From Clostridiales bacterium (GTDB taxonomy: Bacteria; Bacillota; Clostridia; DUPQ01), in the NCBI GenBank assembly GCA_023145435.1, contig JAGLDS010000010.1, positions 1-63,250 of the forward strand: a stretch of DNA of 63,250 nt, read 5' to 3'. The notes under the pieces are model-generated. The model ran no database searches. It saw nothing but the letters and a program-made list of their open reading frames with translations, and was not told the origin of the DNA. This document shows, in pieces, positions 27,302 through 34,976 of the stretch. Position numbers and translations under genes: made by a program. How positions within the stretch are numbered: the first letter of the stretch is position 1; each line of letters opens with the position of its first letter.

Positions 27302-29137
27302 ATGTTAGAAAAAATGTGTAAACAAGCAAAACAAGGAAAAAATATATTTATAACAAACGTAAGACGTGAATTCTTATCTTTGACAAATAAACAACAAATT
27401 ATAATAGCTTTAGAATCACTTAAGTTAGGTGAAAAAAAGTATTTTGACATTGCTGTCCCTTCAGTTTTTAAAAAAGGTGAACAAAGTATATTTATTCAAT
27501 CATATATAAATGCTGAAATTTATAATATTCTTTCTAGTTTAGGAGGAACTTCGTTAACGATATATACTGATTTAACAAATAAAGCTTTAATAGAAATATT
27601 AGAAAAAGTGCGTAGTGAATTTTCCCTTGATTTAGAAAAGTCAGAAAGGCAATTTTATGGTAACTGTATAAATGTTATAGATAGAATGATTAAAGCTATT
27701 CATGGGGATAAGAAAAAATTTGGATATATTATTAAAGACATTAGTGAAAAACCAATAATCAATAAAGATTACGATTCACAAAGCAAACGTTCAGATATGT
27801 TAAAAAGAGTTACAAAAAATCTTGAAAATAAAGCCATTTGTGGAATTGATATAGGTGGAACTGATATAAAAATGGCATTATCTGATGGAGATGATATATG
27901 TTGCTTTAAAGAATATGATTGGAATCCTAAGAGTTTCATCATAGCTGACCAATTAATTAATCCAGTTGTATATTTAACTAAACTAGTTAGAGCATACTAT
28001 TCAATGATTTATGCAACTTCGATAAAACCTGATCAAAGAAAAAAACTCGATGACAGATTAAAATTAGCTATGGATAAGCATGCAAAAATTGAATTAATTG
28101 TGGAAGTGGTTGACGAAATAGAAAATGTATTAAGTGATGAAATAATTCTATTAGATGCCATTGGGATCTCTTTTCCAGACGTTGTTGTAAAAGACAAAAT
28201 AGTTGGAGGAGAAACCACTAAGACAATTGGAATAAAGAGAAATAGAGAAGTTGATTTTGAGCAAGAATTTGCAAAAATCACTAGCCTTGATTTAACTCTG
28301 TTAAACCTTTGTAAAAAGGGTGGAGTTGTTAAAAGCATGAACGATGGTCCAGCTGCAGCCTATACAGCAGCTGTTGAAATGTTTGCAACTAATCCTAATA
28401 GTGTAGTTGATGGTGTTTTTGCACATTCATTGGGAACAGAACTTGGAACTGGATGGGTTGATGGCGCATCAAATGTACCCGAAATGCCATTAGAATGTTA
28501 TAACTTTATTATTGATTTAGGAAATTTTATTGAAAAAGCTTATGATGCAGAGGATGTAAGAAGTACTAATAATGTTAATACTTTATTAACTGGTACACTT
28601 CAAAAATACACTAGCCAAAGTGGTGTATTTAGATTAGCTTTACAATATTTTGAAAAACAGCGTCCTCTTTTATATCGTGAGATACTCGAAAAAGGATTTG
28701 TGGTAGAAAAAGAAGTTAATGGTGTAAAAATGATGGTTGTTCCCACCACACCAAAAGATATGAGAAAAGGATTCTTAGAGCATGTGATGTCACTTCCTTT
28801 AAGAGAGAATGATGAGCTAGTTAATGAAATATTTAGACAAATTGGTGTTTATCTAGCTATTACTTGGTATGAAACTGAATACATTTTATCTCCAGAATGT
28901 AAAGAGAGAACACTTTTTGGTAGGGTTGTGAAGAATAAGCGGTGTTTTGATTTAATAAAAGAAGGTGCAAAAAGCATTAAGGGTGATATTGTATTTACAT
29001 TAGCAGATGGGAAAATGGCTAATACAAAACTAATGAAACGATTAGAAGCTGATGAAAACTATACAGTTGCACAATTTGCACAGGCAGTAGGAGTAATTTA
29101 CTATGGGAATCAAGGATTAATTGAAAAACAAAAATAA
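27302..29137 (+). CDS. ROK-like protein with a ~170-residue N-terminal region, function unknown
   Basis: A 611-residue cytoplasmic protein. Residues 1-170 match no family I recognise. From C180 a ROK-type phosphate loop GIDIGGTDIKMALSDG appears, and HSLGTELGTGWVDG near 372-385 resembles the second nucleotide loop. The rest is much longer than a normal ROK kinase and lacks the CxCGxxGC zinc motif. A sugar-kinase-like or sugar-binding role is inferred. AAGGAG precedes the ATG, and the gene follows the ROK kinase by 11 bases. Confidence 0.6.
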   Translation: MLEKMCKQAKQGKNIFITNVRREFLSLTNKQQIIIALESLKLGEKKYFDIAVPSVFKKGEQSIFIQSYINAEIYNILSSLGGTSLTIYTDLTNKALIEILEKVRSEFSLDLEKSERQFYGNCINVIDRMIKAIHGDKKKFGYIIKDISEKPIINKDYDSQSKRSDMLKRVTKNLENKAICGIDIGGTDIKMALSDGDDICCFKEYDWNPKSFIIADQLINPVVYLTKLVRAYYSMIYATSIKPDQRKKLDDRLKLAMDKHAKIELIVEVVDEIENVLSDEIILLDAIGISFPDVVVKDKIVGGETTKTIGIKRNREVDFEQEFAKITSLDLTLLNLCKKGGVVKSMNDGPAAAYTAAVEMFATNPNSVVDGVFAHSLGTELGTGWVDGASNVPEMPLECYNFIIDLGNFIEKAYDAEDVRSTNNVNTLLTGTLQKYTSQSGVFRLALQYFEKQRPLLYREILEKGFVVEKEVNGVKMMVVPTTPKDMRKGFLEHVMSLPLRENDELVNEIFRQIGVYLAITWYETEYILSPECKERTLFGRVVKNKRCFDLIKEGAKSIKGDIVFTLADGKMANTKLMKRLEADENYTVAQFAQAVGVIYYGNQGLIEKQK

Positions 29138-29160
29138 AGCAAATTACTAATAAAAAAAAG

Positions 29161-29189
29161 TTGACATTAATTATGCATATTACTATAAT
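29161..29189 (+). promoter_or_regulatory. Promoter of the arsR-feoAB-truA unit
   Basis: Perfect TTGACA (29161-29166) and TATAAT (29184-29189) boxes with a 17-base spacer. A palindrome lies directly downstream over the start of transcription. Confidence 0.88.
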
Positions 29190-29190
29190 A

Positions 29191-29220
29191 CATATGAACG
29201 TATGAGTTAATGTTCATATG
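29191..29220 (+). promoter_or_regulatory. Palindromic operator, likely ArsR-family
   Basis: CATATGAAC (29191-29199) and GTTCATATG (29212-29220) form perfect 9-base arms around a 12-base centre. TGAAC/GTTCA arms with AT flanks resemble operators of SmtB/CzrA-type repressors. The position at +2 to +31 would block transcription when occupied. Autoregulation by the next gene is inferred. Confidence 0.7.
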
Positions 29221-29233
29221 TGTGGAGGAAAAT

Positions 29234-29563
29234 ATGAAAAAGTATCTTTGCGGTGATGCTCATGAAGCAGAGAAAAATATTCCAGATGATAATATTGCCA
29301 GCGAATTAGCGGACTTTCTTAAAATATTTGCCGATATGACCAGAATAAAAATTTTATATGCTTTATTAGATATGGAACTTTGTGTTCATGATATTGCTAC
29401 GATTCTTAATATGGAACAATCAGCTATTTCACATCAATTAAGATTACTTAGACAATATAAATTGGTAAAAGTTAGAAAAGAAGGAAAATCATCATATTAC
29501 TCATTAAATGATTCACATATCCATGAGATACTCATAAGGGGTTATGAGCATATATCGGAGTAG
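29234..29563 (+). CDS. ArsR/SmtB-family metal-sensing repressor
   Basis: A 109-residue winged-helix protein with the HTH around DIATILNMEQSAISHQLRLLR (53-73). D93-x-H95-x10-H106-x2-E109 matches the alpha5 zinc/cobalt site of CzrA/SmtB-type sensors. C50 and H52 in ELCVHD, with C6 and H10, could form a second alpha3N-type site. The ATG at 29234 follows GGAGG at 29224-29228; an upstream in-frame start is disfavoured. It sits first in an operon with feoA and feoB, so it probably represses a metal importer or a metal-stress response. The metal is not proven. Confidence 0.87.
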   Translation: MKKYLCGDAHEAEKNIPDDNIASELADFLKIFADMTRIKILYALLDMELCVHDIATILNMEQSAISHQLRLLRQYKLVKVRKEGKSSYYSLNDSHIHEILIRGYEHISE

Positions 29564-29593
29564 TAATGCATCAAGTGATAGGAGAAGACAAGT

Positions 29594-29815
29594 ATGAATT
29601 TAGCAAAAGGGAAAAAGTTAATACCATATATTATCACAGAGATACCAAAGGATAATTTAGTAAACCAAAAATTGTTAGCTCTTGGTATTTATGAGGGAGC
29701 TACGATATCAATTAAACAGTTTCTACCAGTTAAAGGTCCGATTATTATTATTGCTGGTACAGGTGAAGTTGCCATATCCTATGAAATCGCACAACATATA
29801 CACGTTAAAAAGTAG
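29594..29815 (+). CDS. feoA: FeoA-domain protein
   Basis: A 73-residue SH3-like protein with QKLLALGIYEGATISIKQFLPVKGPIIII, the FeoA pattern. FeoA is a small cytoplasmic partner of FeoB. It lies between the ArsR gene and feoB, 11 bases before the latter. Confidence 0.85.
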   Translation: MNLAKGKKLIPYIITEIPKDNLVNQKLLALGIYEGATISIKQFLPVKGPIIIIAGTGEVAISYEIAQHIHVKK

Positions 29816-29826
29816 AAAGGTATATT

Positions 29827-31752
29827 ATGGAAAAAGTACTGTTAACAGGTAACCCTAATGTGGGTAAATCAACAATATTTTCACAATTGACTGGGATAAA
29901 TACCATTACTTCAAATTATCCAGGAACGACTGTTAGTTATACCAAGGGTACAATGACTGCAATCAAGCAACCCATAGGTTATAAAGGTGTTTGCGATGGA
30001 AATTGTGGTTTAGATGGACTAAAGCATGATTATAGACGTCGTAAAAGACAAGGTCGCCAGAAAAGTTGCCGTACTGACAACCAATTTATTACATATGAAG
30101 TTATTGATGTGCCAGGTGCTTATCGACTGGATCCAACAGCGGAAGCTGAAAAAATAGCAGCATCAATGGTACAAGATGGTGATATTATTGTTAATGTTAT
30201 AGATGCAACTAATTTAGAACGTAACTTATTTTTAGCGCTTCAATTACTAGAATATAAAAAACCTATGATTATTGCTTTAAATATGTGGGATGAGGCAAAG
30301 CATAAAGGGATAACTATAGATATAAGAGAATTATCTAATTGTTTAGGGGTACCAGTTATCGCAACTAATGGTCTTTCTGGTGAAGGAACTTATGCATTAG
30401 TAAGTGAGGTTTCAAATGCTAAAAAACCAATTGATAAAAATTTTAGCAAAAACACGTGGAAAGAAATTGGAAAAATTATTGCTAGAGTACAAAACTTAGA
30501 GCATAGACATCATACGCTTTCTGAAAGAATTCAAGATATTTCTATTCATCCTATATTTGGACCTATAACTGCAATTTTATCATTATATATGATTTTTAAA
30601 ATAGTGTTATATTTTGGAGAGTTATTAGTTGGATTAATGGAAAAACTATTTATATTATTATATTCACCACTTATGTATAAAATTTCTGAATGGCTATCAG
30701 ATAGTCCTTTCTTCCACAGTTTATTAGTAGGTAATATTACATTAGGCGGCATTGAATATGAATCAGCGATGGGAGCATTAACTACAGGTGTTTTCATGAC
30801 AATTGGAATTGTGTTACCATATATTTTCGTATTTTATATAGTTTTAGGATTATTAGAAGACATAGGTTATCTTCCAAGGATTGCTATTATATTTGATAAA
30901 TTAATGCATCGAGTAGGTATACATGGCTATTCAATAATTCCAATGTTTTTAGCATTAGGGTGCAATGTACCAGGTGTCATGGCAATTAGAAATTTAGAAT
31001 CAAGGAGAGAACGTTTTATAACAGCTGTAATTATGTGTACTACAATACCATGTATGGCGCAATCAGCTGTAATGCTACATGCTGTTGGCGCTAATGGACC
31101 AATTTATGTTTTTGTTGTTATTGCAGCGCTTATTTCTGTATGGTTATTGTTAGGTAGCATATTGGGTTACTTTGTTAAAGGTGAGAAAACTGCATTGATT
31201 ATGGAAATACCACCTTATAGAAAACCTACTATGAAAGTACAATTAAAACGATTAGGAATGAGAGTTGTTAGCTTTTTAAAAGAAGCAGTGCCATATGTTA
31301 TCATTGGAATTGTTATTATTAATATTGCAATTTATACAGGGGTATTAGATAAAATCGCAGACTTAACTGCTCCCATTATCAGCAAGATATTAGGACTTCC
31401 TAAGGAAGCAATTGCTTCGTTTTTAATTGGAATTGTTAGAAAAGATGCAGCTGTTGTCTTATTGGAAAGTTTTTCACTATCACCATGGAAGATGGTAACA
31501 GCCATTACAGCTTTGATTTTATACTTCCCTTGTTTGGCAACGTTTATAATTTTATTAAAAGAAATACATTTTAAAGATACAATGAAAGCAGTATTAATAA
31601 TGTCAACTGTTACTTTGATTACAGGGTTTATAATGAATATTCTTCCAGAAGGAGATATGACACCATATCTATTTGTAGTATTTTCAATCTTATTTGCAGT
31701 GATTGTGTCTGGATTACTCCAAAAAGCAAAAGAAAGAAAGTATAAAACATGA
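29827..31752 (+). CDS. feoB: FeoB-type metal transporter with a Cys-containing insert in the G domain
   Basis: A 641-residue protein. The N-terminal GTPase has GNPNVGKST (8-16), DVPG (94-97) and NMWD for guanine recognition. A membrane domain of about eight to ten helices follows with GCNVPGVMAIRNLESRRER. Between switch I and DVPG lie about 40 extra residues with C56, C60 and C81 and a basic RRRKRQGRQK run, not seen in standard FeoB. The segment CTTIPCMAQ also departs from the usual FeoB gate motif. The family imports Fe(II); with an ArsR sensor upstream another divalent metal is possible. The stop overlaps the truA start. Confidence 0.85.
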   Translation: MEKVLLTGNPNVGKSTIFSQLTGINTITSNYPGTTVSYTKGTMTAIKQPIGYKGVCDGNCGLDGLKHDYRRRKRQGRQKSCRTDNQFITYEVIDVPGAYRLDPTAEAEKIAASMVQDGDIIVNVIDATNLERNLFLALQLLEYKKPMIIALNMWDEAKHKGITIDIRELSNCLGVPVIATNGLSGEGTYALVSEVSNAKKPIDKNFSKNTWKEIGKIIARVQNLEHRHHTLSERIQDISIHPIFGPITAILSLYMIFKIVLYFGELLVGLMEKLFILLYSPLMYKISEWLSDSPFFHSLLVGNITLGGIEYESAMGALTTGVFMTIGIVLPYIFVFYIVLGLLEDIGYLPRIAIIFDKLMHRVGIHGYSIIPMFLALGCNVPGVMAIRNLESRRERFITAVIMCTTIPCMAQSAVMLHAVGANGPIYVFVVIAALISVWLLLGSILGYFVKGEKTALIMEIPPYRKPTMKVQLKRLGMRVVSFLKEAVPYVIIGIVIINIAIYTGVLDKIADLTAPIISKILGLPKEAIASFLIGIVRKDAAVVLLESFSLSPWKMVTAITALILYFPCLATFIILLKEIHFKDTMKAVLIMSTVTLITGFIMNILPEGDMTPYLFVVFSILFAVIVSGLLQKAKERKYKT

Positions 31753-32486
31753 GTAATATAAAATTACTTATTGAGTATGATGGTAGTAATTATTGTGGAT
31801 GGCAACGACAATTAAATGGGTTGTCAATTCAACAAGTAATTGAAGATGCGATTTTAAAATTAACAAATCAAAAAATTACTATTAATGGATCGGGACGTAC
31901 AGATGCAAGAGTTCATGCAAAAGGGCAAGTTGCTAGTTTTAAGCTTAATTCATCAATTCCACCAAAAAATTTATATAAGGCTCTTAATCAAATACTTCCA
32001 GATGATATTAAATGTTTATCTTCAGAGGAAGTTGAAGATGACTTCCATGCTAGATATAGTGCTACTGGGAAACATTATCGATATATACTTGTAAATAGAG
32101 AAGTATCGCCTGCAATAAATAGAAATTATGTTATGAATGTGAAAGAAAATCTAGATGTACAAAAAATGAAACAAGGAGCTACTTATTTTATAGGCACTCA
32201 TGATTTTGCAAGTTTTATGGCAGCAAATTCTTCTGTAAAAAACACAGTAAGAACCATTCATAAAATTAGTGTAAGAAAATATAATCAACAAATTTTTATT
32301 GATGTATGGGGGAGTGGATTTTTATACAACATGGTAAGGATTATGGTTGGTACTTTAATAGAGGTTGGTAAGAAAAAAATTCAACCAAGAGAGATAGAAA
32401 TAATTATTTCACATAAAAAACGACAATTGGCAGGAAAGACTGCAATGGCTTATGGATTAACATTAGAAGAAGTTTTTTACAAATAA
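31749..32486 (+). CDS. truA: tRNA pseudouridine(38-40) synthase TruA
   Basis: A 245-residue enzyme with the catalytic block GSGRTDARVHAKGQ holding the active-site Asp near residue 52. It modifies U38-U40 in the anticodon arm. It starts in the ATGA overlap with feoB. In many Clostridia truA follows ecfT and precedes rplM-rpsI; here it has moved to the feo unit and neither rplM nor rpsI is in the window. Confidence 0.93.
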   Translation: MSNIKLLIEYDGSNYCGWQRQLNGLSIQQVIEDAILKLTNQKITINGSGRTDARVHAKGQVASFKLNSSIPPKNLYKALNQILPDDIKCLSSEEVEDDFHARYSATGKHYRYILVNREVSPAINRNYVMNVKENLDVQKMKQGATYFIGTHDFASFMAANSSVKNTVRTIHKISVRKYNQQIFIDVWGSGFLYNMVRIMVGTLIEVGKKKIQPREIEIIISHKKRQLAGKTAMAYGLTLEEVFYK

Positions 32487-32501
32487 TCATAAATAACTTA
32501 A

Positions 32502-32530
32502 TTGAAAAGATTATTATACGGGTATATAAT
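32502..32530 (+). promoter_or_regulatory. Promoter of hpf
   Basis: TTGAAA (32502-32507) and TATAAT (32525-32530) with a 17-base spacer, 43 bases before the start codon. Confidence 0.75.
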
Positions 32531-32573
32531 ATATATATCATCTTACTCATATTCTTATGAAAGGAGACAAACA

Positions 32574-33098
32574 ATGAAAATAATAATTAGTGGAAAACAC
32601 ATGACAATTCAAGAGGATGTAAGAGAGTATGCCATCAAGAAATTTTCCAAATTGGAAAAATTTTTTAATAGAGAGGCAGAAGCTCATCTTACATTTGGTG
32701 AAAGAAGGAAAGGCAACTATATTGTTTTAGATGCTACAATCTATTATCGTAATATTATTTTTAGAGCAGAAGTTGAAAATCATGATTCTTATGCCATTAT
32801 TGATAAAGGTGTTGAAAGGATTGAAAGACAAATTATAAAAAACAAAACCAAATTAGAAAAGAGATTTCATGTTGGAGCTTTTAAGGAGACAGATGACTTA
32901 AATGTTGAACAGACAATCCACAAGATAGTGAAATTAAAAAAATTTTCAATCAAACCTATGTCAGTAGAAGAAGCGGTTCTTCAAATGGATCTTCTAGGAC
33001 ACGAGTTTTTTATATTTTTAAATGCAGACAGCGAAGATACCAATGTGGTATATAAAAGAAAAGATGGGAATTATGGATTGATTGAACCAGAAGCATAA
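32574..33098 (+). CDS. hpf: Ribosome hibernation-promoting factor, long form
   Basis: A 174-residue protein. The N-terminal S30AE domain (KIIISGKHMTIQEDVREYA onward) binds 30S, and the C-terminal domain with KIVKLKKFSIKPMSVEEAVLQM lets two ribosomes join as 100S. The length shows the long form usual in Firmicutes. The ATG at 32574 follows AAAGGAG; an earlier in-frame start begins at the -35 box and is rejected. A terminator follows. Confidence 0.94.
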   Translation: MKIIISGKHMTIQEDVREYAIKKFSKLEKFFNREAEAHLTFGERRKGNYIVLDATIYYRNIIFRAEVENHDSYAIIDKGVERIERQIIKNKTKLEKRFHVGAFKETDDLNVEQTIHKIVKLKKFSIKPMSVEEAVLQMDLLGHEFFIFLNADSEDTNVVYKRKDGNYGLIEPEA

Positions 33099-33120
33099 GT
33101 GATTTACATATTTTACAGAA

Positions 33121-33147
33121 AAAAGGATCTTAATTAAGGTCCTTTTT
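33121..33147 (+). terminator. Terminator after hpf
   Basis: AAAAGGA (33121-33127) pairs with TCCTTTT (33140-33146), and a short T run continues into the 3' arm. Confidence 0.75.
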
Positions 33148-33187
33148 AATTTATTTAATTATAAAATTAAGAAAATTAATAATAAGA

Positions 33188-33216
33188 TTGACAAAATCAA
33201 TATATAGGTTTAATAT
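33188..33216 (+). promoter_or_regulatory. Promoter of the DUF2089/DUF4097 operon
   Basis: TTGACA (33188-33193) and TAATAT (33211-33216) with a 17-base spacer, 42 bases before the DUF2089 start. Confidence 0.7.
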
Positions 33217-33257
33217 ACAGATATAAGATAAAGAAAATTAATAGGAGTATTAATTAT

Positions 33258-33620
33258 ATGAAGAATTATGTACCAGTACAGTGCCCCATATGTGAAGATG
33301 AATTAATTGTAACAGATATGAAGTGTAATAAATGTAATACCCACTTCCAAGGAGAATTTTACGTTAGTAAGTTTTCAAAGCTAGATGAAAAGCAATTGTT
33401 GTTTGTTGAGACATTCATCAAATGTAGAGGTAGCATTAAAGAAATGGAAAAAGAATTAAATATTTCATATCCAACTGTTAAGAGCAGATTAGAAGATGTG
33501 GTTAAATCATTAGGATTTCAAAGTGATGAAAAACCTGATGAAAAAAGAAAAAAAATATTAGAAAGTATAGATAGCGGAGAAATGTCAGTTGAAGAAGCAA
33601 TTAACATTTTGAAGAAGTAG
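33258..33620 (+). CDS. DUF2089-family protein (zinc ribbon + helix-turn-helix)
   Basis: A 120-residue protein. CPIC (9-12) and CNKC (23-26) form a zinc ribbon. The central KEMEKELNISYPTVKSRLEDVV reads like a sigma-type HTH. The C-terminal KKILESIDSGEMSVEEAINILKK is a short helical hairpin that recurs at the N termini of the next two gene products. The likely role is a transcriptional regulator of the operon it starts. The DNA site and the signal are unknown. Confidence 0.8.
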   Translation: MKNYVPVQCPICEDELIVTDMKCNKCNTHFQGEFYVSKFSKLDEKQLLFVETFIKCRGSIKEMEKELNISYPTVKSRLEDVVKSLGFQSDEKPDEKRKKILESIDSGEMSVEEAINILKK

Positions 33621-33636
33621 TTAGTGAGGTGAAAAA

Positions 33637-33771
33637 ATGTTTACAGGGTTTTATTAAAAAAACAGAAAGAATATGGGAATCAGAGTGAATCATACTTGTA
33701 GTGGTTCAGATTGCCTAAAGGCAATGTATTCAACCTCTATATCATGTAAAACTGGTTTTAAAAAAATTTAA
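33637..33771 (+). pseudogene. Possible broken small gene or leader peptide
   Basis: A good Shine-Dalgarno (GAGGTGA, 33626-33632) and an ATG at 33637 open a frame that stops after six codons (TAA 33655-33657). The same frame then stays open to TAA at 33769-33771, with an ATG at 33673 that would give a 32-residue peptide containing three Cys (HTCSGSDC and ISCK). It could be a small gene cut by a nonsense codon, a leader peptide, or chance. No known family was recognised. Confidence 0.3.
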
Positions 33772-33782
33772 AGGATATTATA

Positions 33783-34976
33783 ATGATTATAAAAGATGAA
33801 GTAAAATACATTTTAAAAATGCTTGAAGAGGGAAGAATTACTTCAGACCAAGCCGCTAAACTTATTGATGCCATTGATATAAACGAATCAGCTGATAAAA
33901 TTAATTACTCTGCAATTACAGAGGTGGTTACTAGTATGGCAGAAATGTCAAAACGCTTAGGAAAAATTGGTGCACAAATTAGCAAAGATATTGTTGAAGA
34001 ATTTGTAGAGATTGATGCAAAGCGTGAAAAAAAAACTGTTGAAAAAATGGACATTAATTTAAAAGATGATGGAATACTAACTATTGAAACAAATGGAAAA
34101 ATAAGCTTATATCGTAAAGAAGATGGAGATGAGGGTGAACTTTTTATAACATATGGTGGAAGTAAGAAGGAGTTGTCTTCACTAGTTAGAGTTTCTAACA
34201 ATAATAATCAATTAAGTGTTATTGTTAAAAATATTCTAAAAAGAATAGATATTGATTTATACCTTCCCGCAGTGCAATTAAAAAAAACAGTATTACTTGG
34301 AAAAAACAAACTAGTAATTATTAATGATTTGATTTCTAGTAGTTTAGAAATATTTACAAACAGTGGTGGTATAGTGATGAACCAAGCTAATTCTACCAAA
34401 TGCAACATTGCCACATCTCATGGGAAAATTACGCTATCTAATTGTAAGGGAGAAGTTCTAAAGGCAATTAGCACAAATTCTATGATAAATCTTAATAAGG
34501 GAGAATTCTATAATGAGTGTAATATTCAATCTACTAATGGTAGTATTTTTATTAATAATATAAAAAGTGTACAAATTAAAGGGATTAGTACTAATGGAAA
34601 TATCAGAATGAGCCAGGTTGCTTGCCAAATAGCTGATTTGTTAACTATTAATGGGAATATTAATTTAAAGCAAAATACTGCATATACACTTAATCATTGT
34701 GATATAGAAGCCATTACATCAAATGGTTCGATTACAGTATTTTATAAACATACTCAGCAATTACAATTTGATGCAAAAACAGAGAATGGTCATATAGAAT
34801 ATGATAAAAATATTTTCACATTAGATCATATAAAAAGAGGAATTAACAAGGTGATTGAAGCTAAAGGAACAAAAGTAAGCGGGAATGATTCAACTAAAAA
34901 GTGCATATGTAAATTACGAACCTATATGGGTGTTATTACAATAAAAAAGGATAATGGAGGAAAATTTAATGGATAA
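33783..34976 (+). CDS. DUF4097-like repeat protein with N-terminal helical module
   Basis: A 397-residue protein with no signal peptide or membrane helix. Residues 5-30 (VKYILKMLEEGRITSDQAAKLIDAI) are a helical hairpin shared with its neighbours. From about 95 onward it is strand-rich, with repeated S-T-N-G or T-N-G-x-I steps between about 230 and 330, as in the beta-helix of DUF4097 proteins. Family members such as LiaX are linked to cell-envelope stress, but no function is shown for this one. It overlaps the next gene by 8 bases. Confidence 0.65.
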   Translation: MIIKDEVKYILKMLEEGRITSDQAAKLIDAIDINESADKINYSAITEVVTSMAEMSKRLGKIGAQISKDIVEEFVEIDAKREKKTVEKMDINLKDDGILTIETNGKISLYRKEDGDEGELFITYGGSKKELSSLVRVSNNNNQLSVIVKNILKRIDIDLYLPAVQLKKTVLLGKNKLVIINDLISSSLEIFTNSGGIVMNQANSTKCNIATSHGKITLSNCKGEVLKAISTNSMINLNKGEFYNECNIQSTNGSIFINNIKSVQIKGISTNGNIRMSQVACQIADLLTINGNINLKQNTAYTLNHCDIEAITSNGSITVFYKHTQQLQFDAKTENGHIEYDKNIFTLDHIKRGINKVIEAKGTKVSGNDSTKKCICKLRTYMGVITIKKDNGGKFNG

